Shown: piece after piece, positions 27,740 to 36,907 of the stretch
Layout: each line of letters begins with the position of its first letter
Numbering within the stretch: position 1 is the stretch's first letter
Source of the DNA: Fluviicola sp.
GTDB lineage: Bacteria > Bacteroidota > Bacteroidia > Flavobacteriales_D > Crocinitomicaceae
DNA length: 64,000 nt
Assembly: GCF_029266855.1 (NCBI RefSeq)
Contig: NZ_JAQSWB010000003.1
Coordinates: 62,001 to 126,000, forward strand
Reading direction: 5' to 3'
Position numbers and translations under genes: made by a program
Notes under the pieces: generated by a model
The model's database searches: none
Seen by the model: the letters and a program-made list of their open reading frames with translations, nothing else
What the model was told of the DNA's origin: nothing

Positions 27740-28011
27740 AATTTACGAGTTTTTCGGGCTGACTAAATTACAAAATCTGCCTACATAAACCGCCCTTTAT
27801 GCAAAAAATAATTACTGCTGTGTAATTACCCGAATTGAAATGATAGATGGCAGATTTAAGTGGATTTCTCGCAGAATTGAAACTTCGGCTGGGTTCAGTT
27901 TCCTTTTGGTGGGAGTATAATTAATTGAAGGGTGAATCTGATCTAACTAAGGCGGCTGCTTCGCCCTTGACAAGCCTTTGGTGGCCGATGGAGCTGAGTC
28001 GAGCCACCGGA

Positions 28012-28833
28012 TTAATTCGTTTGCAGAATATAACAGTAAAGGTGTTTTTCGGTTTGAATGTACAGACGGTCGCCCGAAACCTCCATTTTCAGCACTTTTG
28101 AGTCAAGTAGTGCATCTCCCGCAAAGAAAAAAGAAACGAATTGTGAATTCAAATCAACAGTCTGTATGTTTTTGCCTTCGGCAATTAAGAAATAATCCTG
28201 GATGGGGTAGATCGGTTTATTCGGCGTAAGTGTTGCAACATCTATAAAATTGCCGAACTGATCAAACCAGGCAACCTGGTTTTCCTCATCGAACAGGAAC
28301 AGGCGGTTGTCGATTTCCTGCATATTCACAATGGACTTCATATTCAACAAGCCTTTTACATTTTGAACCTGCTGGTCCTGCCCGTTCCGAAGAGTGATCA
28401 ATTCTATTCTTGAATTCGGTTCATCATACACCCAAATGCGGTCGGTTTGGATAGAAGCACTCATACTTGCCGCCAAACTGATATTCAATTCACTTAAATT
28501 AATACATTCCCCTTGCAGAGCTAATGCATTGTCCAAAAAGCAAATACTTTGCTGGTCTTCGGAAAATAGGGCAATTTTTAATGGGTTTTGTGCATCTATC
28601 TTCTGGATATTTCCCAGGGATTTGATGCTTTCCTGGAGCATGATCTGCCCTTTTGCGTCGCGTTTTTGAATGTTCTGGTTTTGGTAAATGATGCTTTGGT
28701 GAATCGGATCGATGTCCCAGATAGCGGTAGAATCGAGATCAATATGCCAGAGTTCTTTCCATGTTTGCTGACTGTAACCCAAATTTGGAAGAATCAGCAG
28801 GATGAATGAAAAGAGATGTCTATACATATTCAT
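28012..28833 (-). CDS. Exported protein of unknown function, propeller-like
   Basis: A 273-residue protein from the ATG at 28833 (28827 is an alternative) with a signal peptide (MYRHLFSFILLILPNLGYSQ). The body consists of short repeating strand units (IWDIDPIHQSIIYQNQNIQK, ICFLDNALALQGECI, VAWFDQFGNFIDV), compatible with a beta-propeller. I do not recognise a family. It overlaps the end of the GH3 gene by 14 bases, so the two are probably co-translated. A GGTGGC/GCCACC inverted repeat follows the stop. Confidence 0.6.
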   Translation of the reverse strand: MNMYRHLFSFILLILPNLGYSQQTWKELWHIDLDSTAIWDIDPIHQSIIYQNQNIQKRDAKGQIMLQESIKSLGNIQKIDAQNPLKIALFSEDQQSICFLDNALALQGECINLSELNISLAASMSASIQTDRIWVYDEPNSRIELITLRNGQDQQVQNVKGLLNMKSIVNMQEIDNRLFLFDEENQVAWFDQFGNFIDVATLTPNKPIYPIQDYFLIAEGKNIQTVDLNSQFVSFFFAGDALLDSKVLKMEVSGDRLYIQTEKHLYCYILQTN

Positions 28834-30352
28834 AGGTTTCGTAATCCGTTTCCTGCAAGATCTGTTCCACGATTTCACGCGAGTTCATTAAGCGGGGCAC
28901 TTTATGTTGTCCACCTAATTTACCCTTTTTTTGTAACCAGGCCTCAAAACTTCCCTGTTTTAAAACATGCAGCAGGGGTTTGCCCAGTGCCATGTTTTTG
29001 GTTCGCTTGGCATCGTAATCGGAATTGACGGAGCGCAGGGATTCATCCAGGAGGAACATAAAGCGTTTCACATCATTCGGTTCTCGCTCGAATTCGATCA
29101 GCCATTCGTGTTTCCCCTGAACTTTTCCGTCCATGTAAATGGGTGCTACGGTATAATCGCGGATAATCGCATTGGTCCTGGAGGAAGCTTCGGCAATGGC
29201 AAAATCGGTATTATTGACAATTACTTCTTCCCCTACGGAATTAATGAAGTGCTTGGTCCTTCCGGATAATTTAAATCGATAAGGAGTTTTGGATGTAAAA
29301 CGGATCGTATCACCGATGATGTATCTCCAAAGTCCTCCGTTGGTTGTGATCACAAGTGCATACTCTTCATCAAGCTGAACCTCATCCAGTTTATAAATGA
29401 CTTTGGAATCGGTGTCTTCAAAAGAGTGCATGGGGATGAATTCATAAAAGATCCCGTAATCCAGCATCAATAAAAGTTCATTGGAGCCATCCACGTCCTG
29501 GATTCCGAAAAATCCTTCCGAAGCGTTGTAGGTTTCTACATAATGCATATCGTCAAACGGGATTAACTCTTTGAATGCTTCCCGATAAGGCTCAAAGCTC
29601 ACCCCTCCGTGCATAAAGAGCTCCAGGTTTGGCCATACTTCCCGTAAATTGGATTTTCCTGTAATTTCCAATATTTTTCGGGCCAGTACTAAAGTCCAGC
29701 TGGGAACACCGGCAATGATATACACGTCTTCTTCAATGGTACTTCTTGCCATTCGCTCAATTTTCTCCTCCCATTCGGTCATCAATGCAATTTCCTTGGA
29801 AGGAGTTCTCCTGATTTCGGCCCACCACGGTAAGTTCTTCAAAATAATGGCAGACAAATCTCCCTGGTATGCATCATCTGCAACCGGTAAGACCTGGGCG
29901 CTTCCGCCAATAACAAGGTGCTTTCCGTTATAGAGTTTCCTGTTTGGGAAGTTCTCGTAATAAAGCGCAAGTAAATCTTTTCCGCCCTTGTAATGACAGT
30001 CTTCGAGTGATTCTCTTGTAACGGGAATAAATTTGCTTCTTTCGGAAGTTGTGCCTGAACTTTTTGCAAACCATTTGGTTTCCTGCGACCAAAGCAAATA
30101 CTGTTCGCCCTCCATCAATCTTTCAATCCATGGTTTCATGGTTTCGTAATTGTTCAGGGGAACCAATTCTTTAAAATCCTGGTATGTGGAAATCTGGTGA
30201 AAGTGGTGCTGCTTGCCGTATACGGTTTGATTACCGTGTTCAATTAATTTTTCGAATAGCTCATTTTGAACATCTTCCGGGTATTTCCGGAAAAGCTCGA
30301 TCTGATGCAAACGCTTCTTTATAACCCATGCAAAAATTGAATTGAATGGCAT
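28820..30352 (-). CDS. GH3-family acyl-adenylate/amide synthetase
   Basis: A 510-residue cytosolic protein of the GH3 family, an ANL-type adenylating group whose plant members conjugate amino acids to hormones. Family segments visible: TKWFAKSSGTTSERSKFIP (phosphate-binding loop), NLELFMHGGVSFEPYREAF, YNASEGFFGIQ, GGLWRYIIGDTIRFT and LSGRTKHFINSVGEEV. Bacterial GH3 proteins are common in Bacteroidota; their substrates are not established. It is followed, with overlap, by an exported propeller-like protein. Confidence 0.9.
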   Translation of the reverse strand: MPFNSIFAWVIKKRLHQIELFRKYPEDVQNELFEKLIEHGNQTVYGKQHHFHQISTYQDFKELVPLNNYETMKPWIERLMEGEQYLLWSQETKWFAKSSGTTSERSKFIPVTRESLEDCHYKGGKDLLALYYENFPNRKLYNGKHLVIGGSAQVLPVADDAYQGDLSAIILKNLPWWAEIRRTPSKEIALMTEWEEKIERMARSTIEEDVYIIAGVPSWTLVLARKILEITGKSNLREVWPNLELFMHGGVSFEPYREAFKELIPFDDMHYVETYNASEGFFGIQDVDGSNELLLMLDYGIFYEFIPMHSFEDTDSKVIYKLDEVQLDEEYALVITTNGGLWRYIIGDTIRFTSKTPYRFKLSGRTKHFINSVGEEVIVNNTDFAIAEASSRTNAIIRDYTVAPIYMDGKVQGKHEWLIEFEREPNDVKRFMFLLDESLRSVNSDYDAKRTKNMALGKPLLHVLKQGSFEAWLQKKGKLGGQHKVPRLMNSREIVEQILQETDYETYEYV

Positions 30353-30372
30353 AAGCTTATATTCAGTGAAAT

Positions 30373-30405
30373 AAAAAAAAGGAGGTCCACGATGGATGCC
30401 TCCTT
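30373..30405 (-). terminator. Intrinsic terminator of the 42-residue gene
   Basis: On the minus strand AAGGAGG pairs with CCTCCTT, extended by TCCA/TGGA inside (two bases bulged), then eight T. It lies between the 42-residue gene and the GH3 gene, so the small gene has its own transcript. Confidence 0.85.
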
Positions 30406-30408
30406 ATA

Positions 30409-30537
30409 CTATCCGAATGCGTAAATCGATCCTATGATTGCCAATAAGATGATCGTGTACACAAACCCAATTCCTACTGTAGAACTTTCAAAGAAAGTGT
30501 CATTCTTATCGTGGTGTTCTGAATGGTGTTCTGACAT
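30409..30537 (-). CDS. 42-residue single-helix membrane protein
   Basis: A very short gene: a histidine-rich cytosolic N-terminus (MSEHHSEHHDKNDTFF) followed by one membrane helix (TVGIGFVYTIILLAIIGSIYA). It is bracketed by an exact -7 box (30554-30561), which ends 17 bases before the ATG, and a strong terminator immediately after the stop, so it is a stand-alone transcription unit. Small His-rich single-span proteins are sometimes accessory subunits of respiratory or metal-handling complexes; no partner is encoded here, so the role is unknown. Confidence 0.75.
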   Translation of the reverse strand: MSEHHSEHHDKNDTFFESSTVGIGFVYTIILLAIIGSIYAFG

Positions 30538-30553
30538 AACTTCAAATTTTTTT

Positions 30554-30561
30554 CAAATTTA
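30554..30561 (-). promoter_or_regulatory. -7 element of the 42-residue gene
   Basis: TAAATTTG on the minus strand matches TAnnTTTG; a start site near 30548 leaves a leader of about ten bases. Confidence 0.6.
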
Positions 30562-30587
30562 AGATTTTGTTTGAAACGAGAAACAAA

Positions 30588-31298
30588 TTAATCATCGTTT
30601 ACTCCAATTAAACGCAAAATATAGTAAAACATAGTTACAATGGCCCCCAGTGCGGCAACCACATAGGTTGATGCAGCCAGGTTCAGTGCTTTTTTAGAAC
30701 GTTCGTATTCTGTTTTTGTTGCTGTTCCGGAATGCTCGATCCAGGCAAGAGCTCTTCTTGAGGCATCGAATTCCACCGGAAGAGTAACGAGACTAAACAA
30801 GGCAATTATCCCGTAAGCTATAACGATTGCCCAAAGAACCCATTTGATAGGGAAAGATTCAAACAGTATTGCACCCCCGATAAAGGTCAGCATCATCAGA
30901 ATATTTAAGAATAATCCGGAGGCATGCTGCAGCGGCACTAATTTGGAGCGCCATTGAAGCGGGGCATAGGCCTTTGCATGTTGCACTGCGTGACCGCATT
31001 CATGTGCCGCAATTGCTGTGGAAGCTGCGTTGGTTCCGTGATATACTTCTTCAGAAAGGTTTACCGTTTTATCGGCAGGATTGTAATGGTCTGTTAATTG
31101 TCCGGGAATGCAGGTTACTCTGACATCGTAAATGCCATAGTCACGAAGCATGCGCTCGGCAACTTCCCGACCACTTAAACGACTTTGAGAAGGAATTTTG
31201 CTGAATTCCTGGAATTTGCTCTTTAAACGCCAGCTCACAATTAGTCCAATTCCCATGAAGACTAACCCAATGAGCATGGCTGGGCCAAAAGGTATCAT
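30588..31298 (-). CDS. YugP-type neutral zinc metallopeptidase
   Basis: A 236-residue membrane protease of the YugP (Zn_peptidase_2) family: an N-terminal helix (AMLIGLVFMGIGLIVSW), the zinc motif HECGH (His99-Glu100-x-x-His103) in AIAAHECGHAVQHA, three further helices, and the usual ~230-residue length. The family is membrane-embedded with the active site facing the cytosol or membrane; substrates are not established. Start at 31298, with a TATTTTTG promoter box just upstream. Confidence 0.92.
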   Translation of the reverse strand: MIPFGPAMLIGLVFMGIGLIVSWRLKSKFQEFSKIPSQSRLSGREVAERMLRDYGIYDVRVTCIPGQLTDHYNPADKTVNLSEEVYHGTNAASTAIAAHECGHAVQHAKAYAPLQWRSKLVPLQHASGLFLNILMMLTFIGGAILFESFPIKWVLWAIVIAYGIIALFSLVTLPVEFDASRRALAWIEHSGTATKTEYERSKKALNLAASTYVVAALGAIVTMFYYILRLIGVNDD

Positions 31299-31318
31299 CG
31301 ATTCAAATTATTTTACTA

Positions 31319-31326
31319 CAAAAATA
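31319..31326 (-). promoter_or_regulatory. -7 element of the yugP-like gene
   Basis: TATTTTTG on the minus strand fits TAnnTTTG and lies 21-28 bases before the ATG at 31298, just after the terminator of the upstream gene. Confidence 0.45.
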
Positions 31327-31331
31327 AAGAC

Positions 31332-31367
31332 AAAAAAACCTGCTATACTTGAATTTTAGCAGGTTTT
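31332..31367 (-). terminator. Terminator of the Bax inhibitor-1 gene
   Basis: AAAACCTGCTA and TAGCAGGTTTT form a perfect 11-bp stem with an 11-base loop, with a seven-T run on the minus strand. It starts 25 bases after the gene's stop codon. Confidence 0.88.
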
Positions 31368-31391
31368 AACTTAAAGAATGTTATGTCTTGA

Positions 31392-32120
31392 CTAATCTCT
31401 GCTTCCGAATAAACGAAGTAAGGAAAGGAATAGGTTTACGAATAAAACATACAAGGTAAATCCACCCAAAAGTGCCAGTTTGTTTTTCTGATCTGCAGAC
31501 AATTCCGAATCGTGGGCAAATTGTTTCAAGCGTTGCATGTGGTAAGCAGTTAAACCTGTAAAAACGATTACTCCCAAAATGGAAATCAAATAATCAAAAG
31601 CTTCGCTTTTCAGGAAGAAATTAACAATGGAAGCAATGAAAATTCCGATAAATGCCATGTACAAAATGGATCCCATTTTTGTTAAATCCACTTTGGTTAC
31701 GTATCCCATAATAGCCATTACCGCAAAAGTGCCGGCAGTAATTCCGAAAGTAGAGGCAATAGAGCCCAAGGAATACTGTAAAAATATGGTTGAAAGGGCG
31801 AATCCGATCAAAATACTATAGATCGAAAATAATCCGAACAACAAAGGGAACGAAAGACGGTTAATCATTGTTTGGAATAATAAACCGACACCAATTGGTG
31901 CAAATACAACCACATAAAAAAGAATATTCGGCTGTGGGCCTTTTGGAGTAGCATTGGAAAAATATTTCAGGAAGAATGCTTCTGTTCCGTATTGGTAGGC
32001 AATTGCACCGGAAACGATCAATGCGAAGAACATAAATCCGTAGACTTTTCCAAAGAACTGTCTTGCTGCTGCCTGTTTTTCAGCTGTATCGAAGCTGTAA
32101 TCGTCGATTATTTGATTCAT
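31392..32120 (-). CDS. Bax inhibitor-1 (YccA/BsYetJ-like) membrane protein
   Basis: A 242-residue seven-helix membrane protein of the BI-1/TMBIM family: a cytosolic N-terminus (DTAEKQAAARQFFGKVYGFM), successive hydrophobic segments, and the late LGVIVFTGLTAYHMQRLKQ segment ending LLGGFTLYVLFVNLFLSLLRLFGSRD. Bacterial members act as pH-sensitive calcium leak channels or interact with the FtsH protease. A single gene with its own terminator. Confidence 0.93.
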   Translation of the reverse strand: MNQIIDDYSFDTAEKQAAARQFFGKVYGFMFFALIVSGAIAYQYGTEAFFLKYFSNATPKGPQPNILFYVVVFAPIGVGLLFQTMINRLSFPLLFGLFSIYSILIGFALSTIFLQYSLGSIASTFGITAGTFAVMAIMGYVTKVDLTKMGSILYMAFIGIFIASIVNFFLKSEAFDYLISILGVIVFTGLTAYHMQRLKQFAHDSELSADQKNKLALLGGFTLYVLFVNLFLSLLRLFGSRD

Positions 32121-32159
32121 ATAATTGATATTTGGTTTTAAATTTACTTAAAATGGCAG

Positions 32160-34061
32160 TTATTCTTCCCGAATAATCCACTTTTTAATGACAATATTTG
32201 CCCATTCTTTCAGTAAATCTGAATATTCCTGGTTTTCAGAAGGCGTGGCAAGCAAGCGCTTGGTTAATTTGATCTCGTAATTGATCTTAATTGTTTTAGG
32301 GTTGGTTTGAATGATGTCACATTTAACAATTCCCACACTGTTTTCCTTTGAAATGGACGTGATATTGTCTGCCAGTTTGATGCTGTCTTGTGCTTCGATG
32401 TAGATTGCATACTTTTGATGTTTCGAATATGGGAGAATACTGTAAGTGCCTGGTTTTTCCTTTGTTTCATCTTCAAAATAAACGTAATTCGGAATAAGTT
32501 CTTTTGCGTTGAATGCATAGAGTTTGGTGTCAAATTCCGAAAATAAATTTTCAAGTGTGTCGTCTTGTTTAATACTTAAAGTATAAGGGTAAATATCTTT
32601 GACTTCTGCCGGTTTGACGATCGTATCCGAAACGTTCAAACGTTTGAAAGTACGGGCATCTTTCGGGTTACGGAACAGAATTGAGTATAAACCGCTGAAT
32701 GAATCACGTCTGTTTAACAAGTGTTTTTGTTCGTTAAGTTTGGATGTTTTGATGATGATATTGGCTGTGTGCTTGTTATTGGTCCAGTCGCTTTGCGGAA
32801 TGACGGCTTTACTCAATGCCAGTTTATCCCGGTCACCTGTGAAAATAATTGCTTGATTTCCTTCACACCACGCCGGAACCTCATCCATATAGTAGAAAGC
32901 GTTTTTTCCGGCGGGAGCAAATTGAAAATGTTCATTCCCGGGTGCTATTTCAATTAGCAGGAAGCGGTATTCCAGTTGGTGAAGAGCGACGTATCCATGC
33001 TCAAAAACACCATCGGAAATATCATTCGTAAATCCCACATGATAAGGAGTTTTGTTTTCTTCCAGGTAAAGTTGAATTAGCCGGAAATAGTTGGTGTAGT
33101 CGATCAGGTGGCGATAATAGAAATCGGAAGGTTTTACCGAGGCTGGTATGTTTGCATCGGTATTCCAGGTGGTTTCTTTCTCGAAATATTGCGTTATCCG
33201 GTTGATGTTTTCAAGCAGGCTCAGATCCGTTTTGGTAATACCTGCTGCGGATAACTCTTCTGAAAACGATTTGAACCCGTTTCTTACGTGATAACGGTCA
33301 TAATCTCCGGAGTAAATCACTTCATAATCCAGTCGTTCTCCCGGCATCCATAAATTGTAAACAACCTTTTGTGCATTTTCCGGATAGGCCTGGAATGTAC
33401 TCTCGGCGATTTTCGGAACACTTTTAACTTCCCAGGAAAAGACCGGGGATCCGCCTTCTTGTGTCAATTTGTAATTTGAAAGGGACTTGGAAGGAAAAAC
33501 GGTGAGATCATACTTGCTGAAATTGCGCAGGGCAAGTTTGGAGTTTAAAGAGATCAGGTCACTTTCCAGGTAACGACAATCGGATAAATCATATGATTTG
33601 TAATCGATTTGGTAGACTACATCAATGACATCATTTACTTCCAGGGTTGGAAATATAAATTGAATGCGCTTGATATAGGAGGATTCGTATTTGGATTTTG
33701 AATCGATTGCTGTTTCTTTGATGTTTTCCGAACCCAGTTCAATAATAGTCCCGTCGGTTTTAATGATCCGGGCTTTCATGAGTTTAATAATTCCGCCGTT
33801 AAACTGGTACAAGTCATGGTTGATGTAGCTTTCAACCCCTTTTTTGGAGAGAATTTTAATGCGTTTGAAATTAACGTAACTCATTTCGTAATCAGGCATG
33901 AAGTCGATTGTTAGCCTGTTTTCAAGGTAAATGGCTTCTTCATTCTTAACGGAATCGGGAATCGTTACAGCACTGAATGTGGGCCAATTGTATTTGTCTC
34001 CGGCAAAGGTATAATTACCTGCGGAACAAAAAAGGAGTGTGATTAGAAGGAGGAGTTTCAT
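32160..34061 (-). CDS. Exported DUF3857 protein, transglutaminase-related
   Basis: A 633-residue exported protein (MKLLLLITLLFCSAGNYTFAG signal peptide). The N-terminal ~220 residues are a DUF3857 domain (EEAIYLENRLTIDFMPDYEM, RIIKTDGTIIELGSENIKE, FPTLEVNDVIDVVYQ). The centre matches the transglutaminase-like region in position, but I see no clear Cys-His-Asp triad, so it is probably catalytically inactive. It follows a similar gene with a 4-base overlap; both are probably co-translated. DUF3857/transglutaminase proteins are widespread in Bacteroidota envelopes with no settled role. Confidence 0.82.
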   Translation of the reverse strand: MKLLLLITLLFCSAGNYTFAGDKYNWPTFSAVTIPDSVKNEEAIYLENRLTIDFMPDYEMSYVNFKRIKILSKKGVESYINHDLYQFNGGIIKLMKARIIKTDGTIIELGSENIKETAIDSKSKYESSYIKRIQFIFPTLEVNDVIDVVYQIDYKSYDLSDCRYLESDLISLNSKLALRNFSKYDLTVFPSKSLSNYKLTQEGGSPVFSWEVKSVPKIAESTFQAYPENAQKVVYNLWMPGERLDYEVIYSGDYDRYHVRNGFKSFSEELSAAGITKTDLSLLENINRITQYFEKETTWNTDANIPASVKPSDFYYRHLIDYTNYFRLIQLYLEENKTPYHVGFTNDISDGVFEHGYVALHQLEYRFLLIEIAPGNEHFQFAPAGKNAFYYMDEVPAWCEGNQAIIFTGDRDKLALSKAVIPQSDWTNNKHTANIIIKTSKLNEQKHLLNRRDSFSGLYSILFRNPKDARTFKRLNVSDTIVKPAEVKDIYPYTLSIKQDDTLENLFSEFDTKLYAFNAKELIPNYVYFEDETKEKPGTYSILPYSKHQKYAIYIEAQDSIKLADNITSISKENSVGIVKCDIIQTNPKTIKINYEIKLTKRLLATPSENQEYSDLLKEWANIVIKKWIIREE

Positions 34062-35722
34062 GGTTGATAGATTGCTGGTTTAAGAATATAGGTTTTCCAA
34101 TAGTTGACAAGATTTCCCTTGCTTCCGGTATTTTCCTTCGTAAGATGCATGTCGAAGGTGCTTTGGGTGCTGTTGGTCTTGAAGTCGATGTTCTTGCTCG
34201 TATCAAAACCCGACTTGAATTTCAGATGGTCGAATGAGAAGTTGAAATCCGCTGCAAATCGGGCACTGTCGTTATTGTAGACGACTTCCATTAGTTTCCC
34301 CATCTCAGGTAAGCATTTCAGGTCAATGTATTGCTGGTTATTGACGAGGTTGTAATAGGACGTAGGAAGATTACACGAAACATAAATTGTCTTTTGATGT
34401 TCATTCATAAATGAACTGTCGATTTTATGGTCATAAGGAATGAGATAATCAACCACTTTCTGCGTTTTATCATCCATTCCATTGAAGTTGTGGAGGTGAC
34501 GGAAGATAAGCGCAAATTTTTCCTGGAAAACCATTTTCAGACGATACGCCGGCTGGCTTTTTTCGTTCATGTAAAACTGGTAATCAAAAGATAATTTGGG
34601 TTGAAAGAGCAAGCTTTCAGGAACTTTCTGATACGGATCTTGCTTTTTCTGAAGGAGAAACGCTTCTGTTCCTAAAATCTGCATACTTGGATCGCCAAAC
34701 AAACATTGTTTTTCCGTACCGTCGAGATAGTAAATTTTGTTCTCCCAGATCAACGATACGATCATATGATTGGCCATTGCAATGGAGGGGAAATCATAAG
34801 TGTCCTTTTTAATTGAAGTTTTTGAAATGCTCAGGTAAGATTCAAAACCGAATGACTGCAGCATTTGGTGAAGGAGCATCGACATATCCTTGCAGTCACC
34901 GTATTTGTTTATCAATGTCTTATTGGCTTGTCTGGGGATAAGGGCATTCAATCCGTTTTCGATGTCCAGATAAAGGATGTTATCCTGCACATATTTATAA
35001 CAGGCCTGAGCAAGTTCAAGTGATTTTCCTTTTTTGGCCAGGTTTCGCAGATCTTCAGGAAGTAAAGCCACATTCAAAGTTTCCTGGTCTTTTGTTTTCC
35101 CGATGAACCAATCATTGAAATACTGGTTCGGTTCCATTCCTTTCGGGTGGATTAAAAAGTAGAGGCATTCTTCATTTGGCTGGAAATCCTGGCTGGAAAT
35201 TACAAAGTGACCGGATTTCTTCTCTGTCCGATGTCTGAATGAAGCTTCCAGGTTTACAGGAAGTGTAATATCGTAAAAGAAATCTTGCGCATCATTTATC
35301 CCATCCTTAAAAATATCAGTCAAAAAAATGGTTTCACTGGCAGAAGTATGATATTCGAACTTAAATAAACAATTTGCGGGAATTGTAAAACTGTATGTCC
35401 GAATTCCATTGAATACGGAGCCCCAATTAATTGTAGAAACACTCAGATTGGATTCGAAATTGATTTTTTTTGTTTTCCCGTTAATTGTAAATGATCCTTG
35501 CTTTGATAAAAGTGTTTCCGTTTCGATGATCGAGAAATAAAAGCGCTGGTCGTTATTTGTCTCATTTGAACCTTCAAAATAATTGGCGGTTTGATAAGAA
35601 TTAATAGAATTTACCTGTACAATTGTTTTTTCAAGAGAAAATTTCAACTCTTCTCCAAAAAGGAATTCACTGTGAAAAAGAGAGACGAATGAAAGGATTA
35701 AAACAGCAGTGTTTCTAAGCAT
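34058..35722 (-). CDS. Exported transglutaminase-like protein
   Basis: A 554-residue protein, signal peptide at 1-23 (MLRNTAVLILSFVSLFHSEF). A DUF3857-like half (~25-200) precedes a transglutaminase-like core with the catalytic cysteine motif KYGDCKDMSMLLHQML and a histidine in NHMIVSLIWEN followed by YYLDGTEKQ, the Cys-His-Asp triad order of the family. It may therefore be an active cysteine protease-like enzyme, while its partner gene appears not to be. It overlaps that gene by 4 bases and sits 25 bases downstream of folE, so it may share its transcript. Confidence 0.85.
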   Translation of the reverse strand: MLRNTAVLILSFVSLFHSEFLFGEELKFSLEKTIVQVNSINSYQTANYFEGSNETNNDQRFYFSIIETETLLSKQGSFTINGKTKKINFESNLSVSTINWGSVFNGIRTYSFTIPANCLFKFEYHTSASETIFLTDIFKDGINDAQDFFYDITLPVNLEASFRHRTEKKSGHFVISSQDFQPNEECLYFLIHPKGMEPNQYFNDWFIGKTKDQETLNVALLPEDLRNLAKKGKSLELAQACYKYVQDNILYLDIENGLNALIPRQANKTLINKYGDCKDMSMLLHQMLQSFGFESYLSISKTSIKKDTYDFPSIAMANHMIVSLIWENKIYYLDGTEKQCLFGDPSMQILGTEAFLLQKKQDPYQKVPESLLFQPKLSFDYQFYMNEKSQPAYRLKMVFQEKFALIFRHLHNFNGMDDKTQKVVDYLIPYDHKIDSSFMNEHQKTIYVSCNLPTSYYNLVNNQQYIDLKCLPEMGKLMEVVYNNDSARFAADFNFSFDHLKFKSGFDTSKNIDFKTNSTQSTFDMHLTKENTGSKGNLVNYWKTYILKPAIYQP

Positions 35723-35747
35723 GTGGTTTAGGAAGGTTGGTTTTTAT

Positions 35748-36338
35748 TTAATGTAATTTGGCTTGTACTAAATTAATAAACTCTTTTCTGGTAGAATCGT
35801 TGCTTAAAAATAATCCCGTAAATGCACTGGATGTGGTTACCGAATTTTGTTTTTGAACTCCACGCATCTGCATGCACATATGCTGGCATTCCAGAACCAC
35901 GGCGACACCTTTTGGTTTAATTGTTTCCTGGATGCAATCGCGGATTTCAATTGTCAAACGCTCCTGTACCTGCAGCCTGCGACTGAAAGCATCTACTACG
36001 CGGGGAATTTTGCTTAATCCCACAATTGTTCCGTTCGGAATGTAGGCAATATGGGCTTTCCCGAAAAAGGGAAGCATGTGGTGTTCGCACATGGAATATA
36101 CTTCGATATCTTTTACGATCACCATCTCAGAATACTCTTCGTTAAATAAAGCGCTTTTGAGGATATCTTCCGGTTTGATATCATATCCTTGGGTTAAAAA
36201 TTGCAATGCTTTTGCAACGCGTTCCGGGGTTTTGACTAATCCTTCGCGTTCCGGGTTTTCACCGATCTGGGAAAGAATGGATTTGTAAATGTTGGAAATG
36301 TTTTCTGTCGTGTCGTCGTTGTAGTGAAATTCGCTCAT
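35748..36338 (-). CDS. folE: GTP cyclohydrolase I
   Basis: Converts GTP to 7,8-dihydroneopterin triphosphate, the entry to folate, biopterin and queuosine synthesis. The 196-residue protein has the zinc and catalytic residues: [18 protein letters not shown] (Cys and His), [20 protein letters not shown], and a second cysteine in [13 protein letters not shown]. It lies 32 bases downstream of queD, and FolE product is the QueD substrate, so the pair forms a short pathway unit. Confidence 0.97.
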   Translation of the reverse strand: MSEFHYNDDTTENISNIYKSILSQIGENPEREGLVKTPERVAKALQFLTQGYDIKPEDILKSALFNEEYSEMVIVKDIEVYSMCEHHMLPFFGKAHIAYIPNGTIVGLSKIPRVVDAFSRRLQVQERLTIEIRDCIQETIKPKGVAVVLECQHMCMQMRGVQKQNSVTTSSAFTGLFLSNDSTRKEFINLVQAKLH

Positions 36339-36370
36339 GAGCTTTGTGTATGTGTGTGAAATGAATTAAA

Positions 36371-36802
36371 TTAAAACGGTTCTTTCCCGCCAAAATATTC
36401 TACGTAATTGTTTTCGGTTTCTACCAGTTTGATTTTACAGAGCTGTCCGCCCGCCTCCCGGATCGGGGCATCGATGATTTTCCAGATCTCAATGGCCAGG
36501 TTTTCTGTTGAAGCCAGCATTCCTTTCAGAAAAGGAACATCCAGGTTCAGATTTTTATGGTCCAGTTGTTCGATTACCAGTTCTTTGATAATGACACTTA
36601 AATCTTTTAAATTGATTACGAAACCTGTTTCCGGATTTGGTTCCCCTTTTACAGTTACGAATAGTTCGAAATTATGTCCATGCCAGTTTTTGTTACTGCA
36701 TTTACCGAAAACTTCTTCGTTTTTCTCATCAGACCATTCTTCACGCCACAATTTGTGCGCTGCATTGAAATGTTCTCTTCGGGTAATGTATACTGTTTCC
36801 AA
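36371..36802 (-). CDS. queD: 6-carboxytetrahydropterin / 6-pyruvoyltetrahydropterin synthase
   Basis: Acts on dihydroneopterin triphosphate; the QueD form makes 6-carboxy-tetrahydropterin for queuosine, the PTPS form makes pyruvoyl-tetrahydropterin. The zinc histidines are present (FNAAHKLW and WHGHNFE), with the catalytic cysteine in FGKCSNKN. The start is a TTG at 36802 (N-terminus METVYITRREHFNA): the frame has no ATG nearby, and the promoter box at 36821-36828 excludes the longer TTG at 36877. The protein is then 143 residues, the family's normal length. Next to folE. Confidence 0.92.
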   Translation of the reverse strand: METVYITRREHFNAAHKLWREEWSDEKNEEVFGKCSNKNWHGHNFELFVTVKGEPNPETGFVINLKDLSVIIKELVIEQLDHKNLNLDVPFLKGMLASTENLAIEIWKIIDAPIREAGGQLCKIKLVETENNYVEYFGGKEPF

Positions 36803-36820
36803 GCGTTGAAAAATTGGATA

Positions 36821-36828
36821 CAAAGGTA
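36821..36828 (-). promoter_or_regulatory. -7 element deciding the queD start
   Basis: TACCTTTG on the minus strand matches TAnnTTTG. Transcription would start near 36814, so translation must begin downstream; the TTG at 36802 is the only suitable in-frame codon. Confidence 0.6.
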
Positions 36829-36907
36829 AGAAAAATGGAACTAACTGGTAAGAATTGTTTGTAAGGTAAAGCAACAAATATTTTGTTTAAAAACGGACCT
36901 GAAAATT

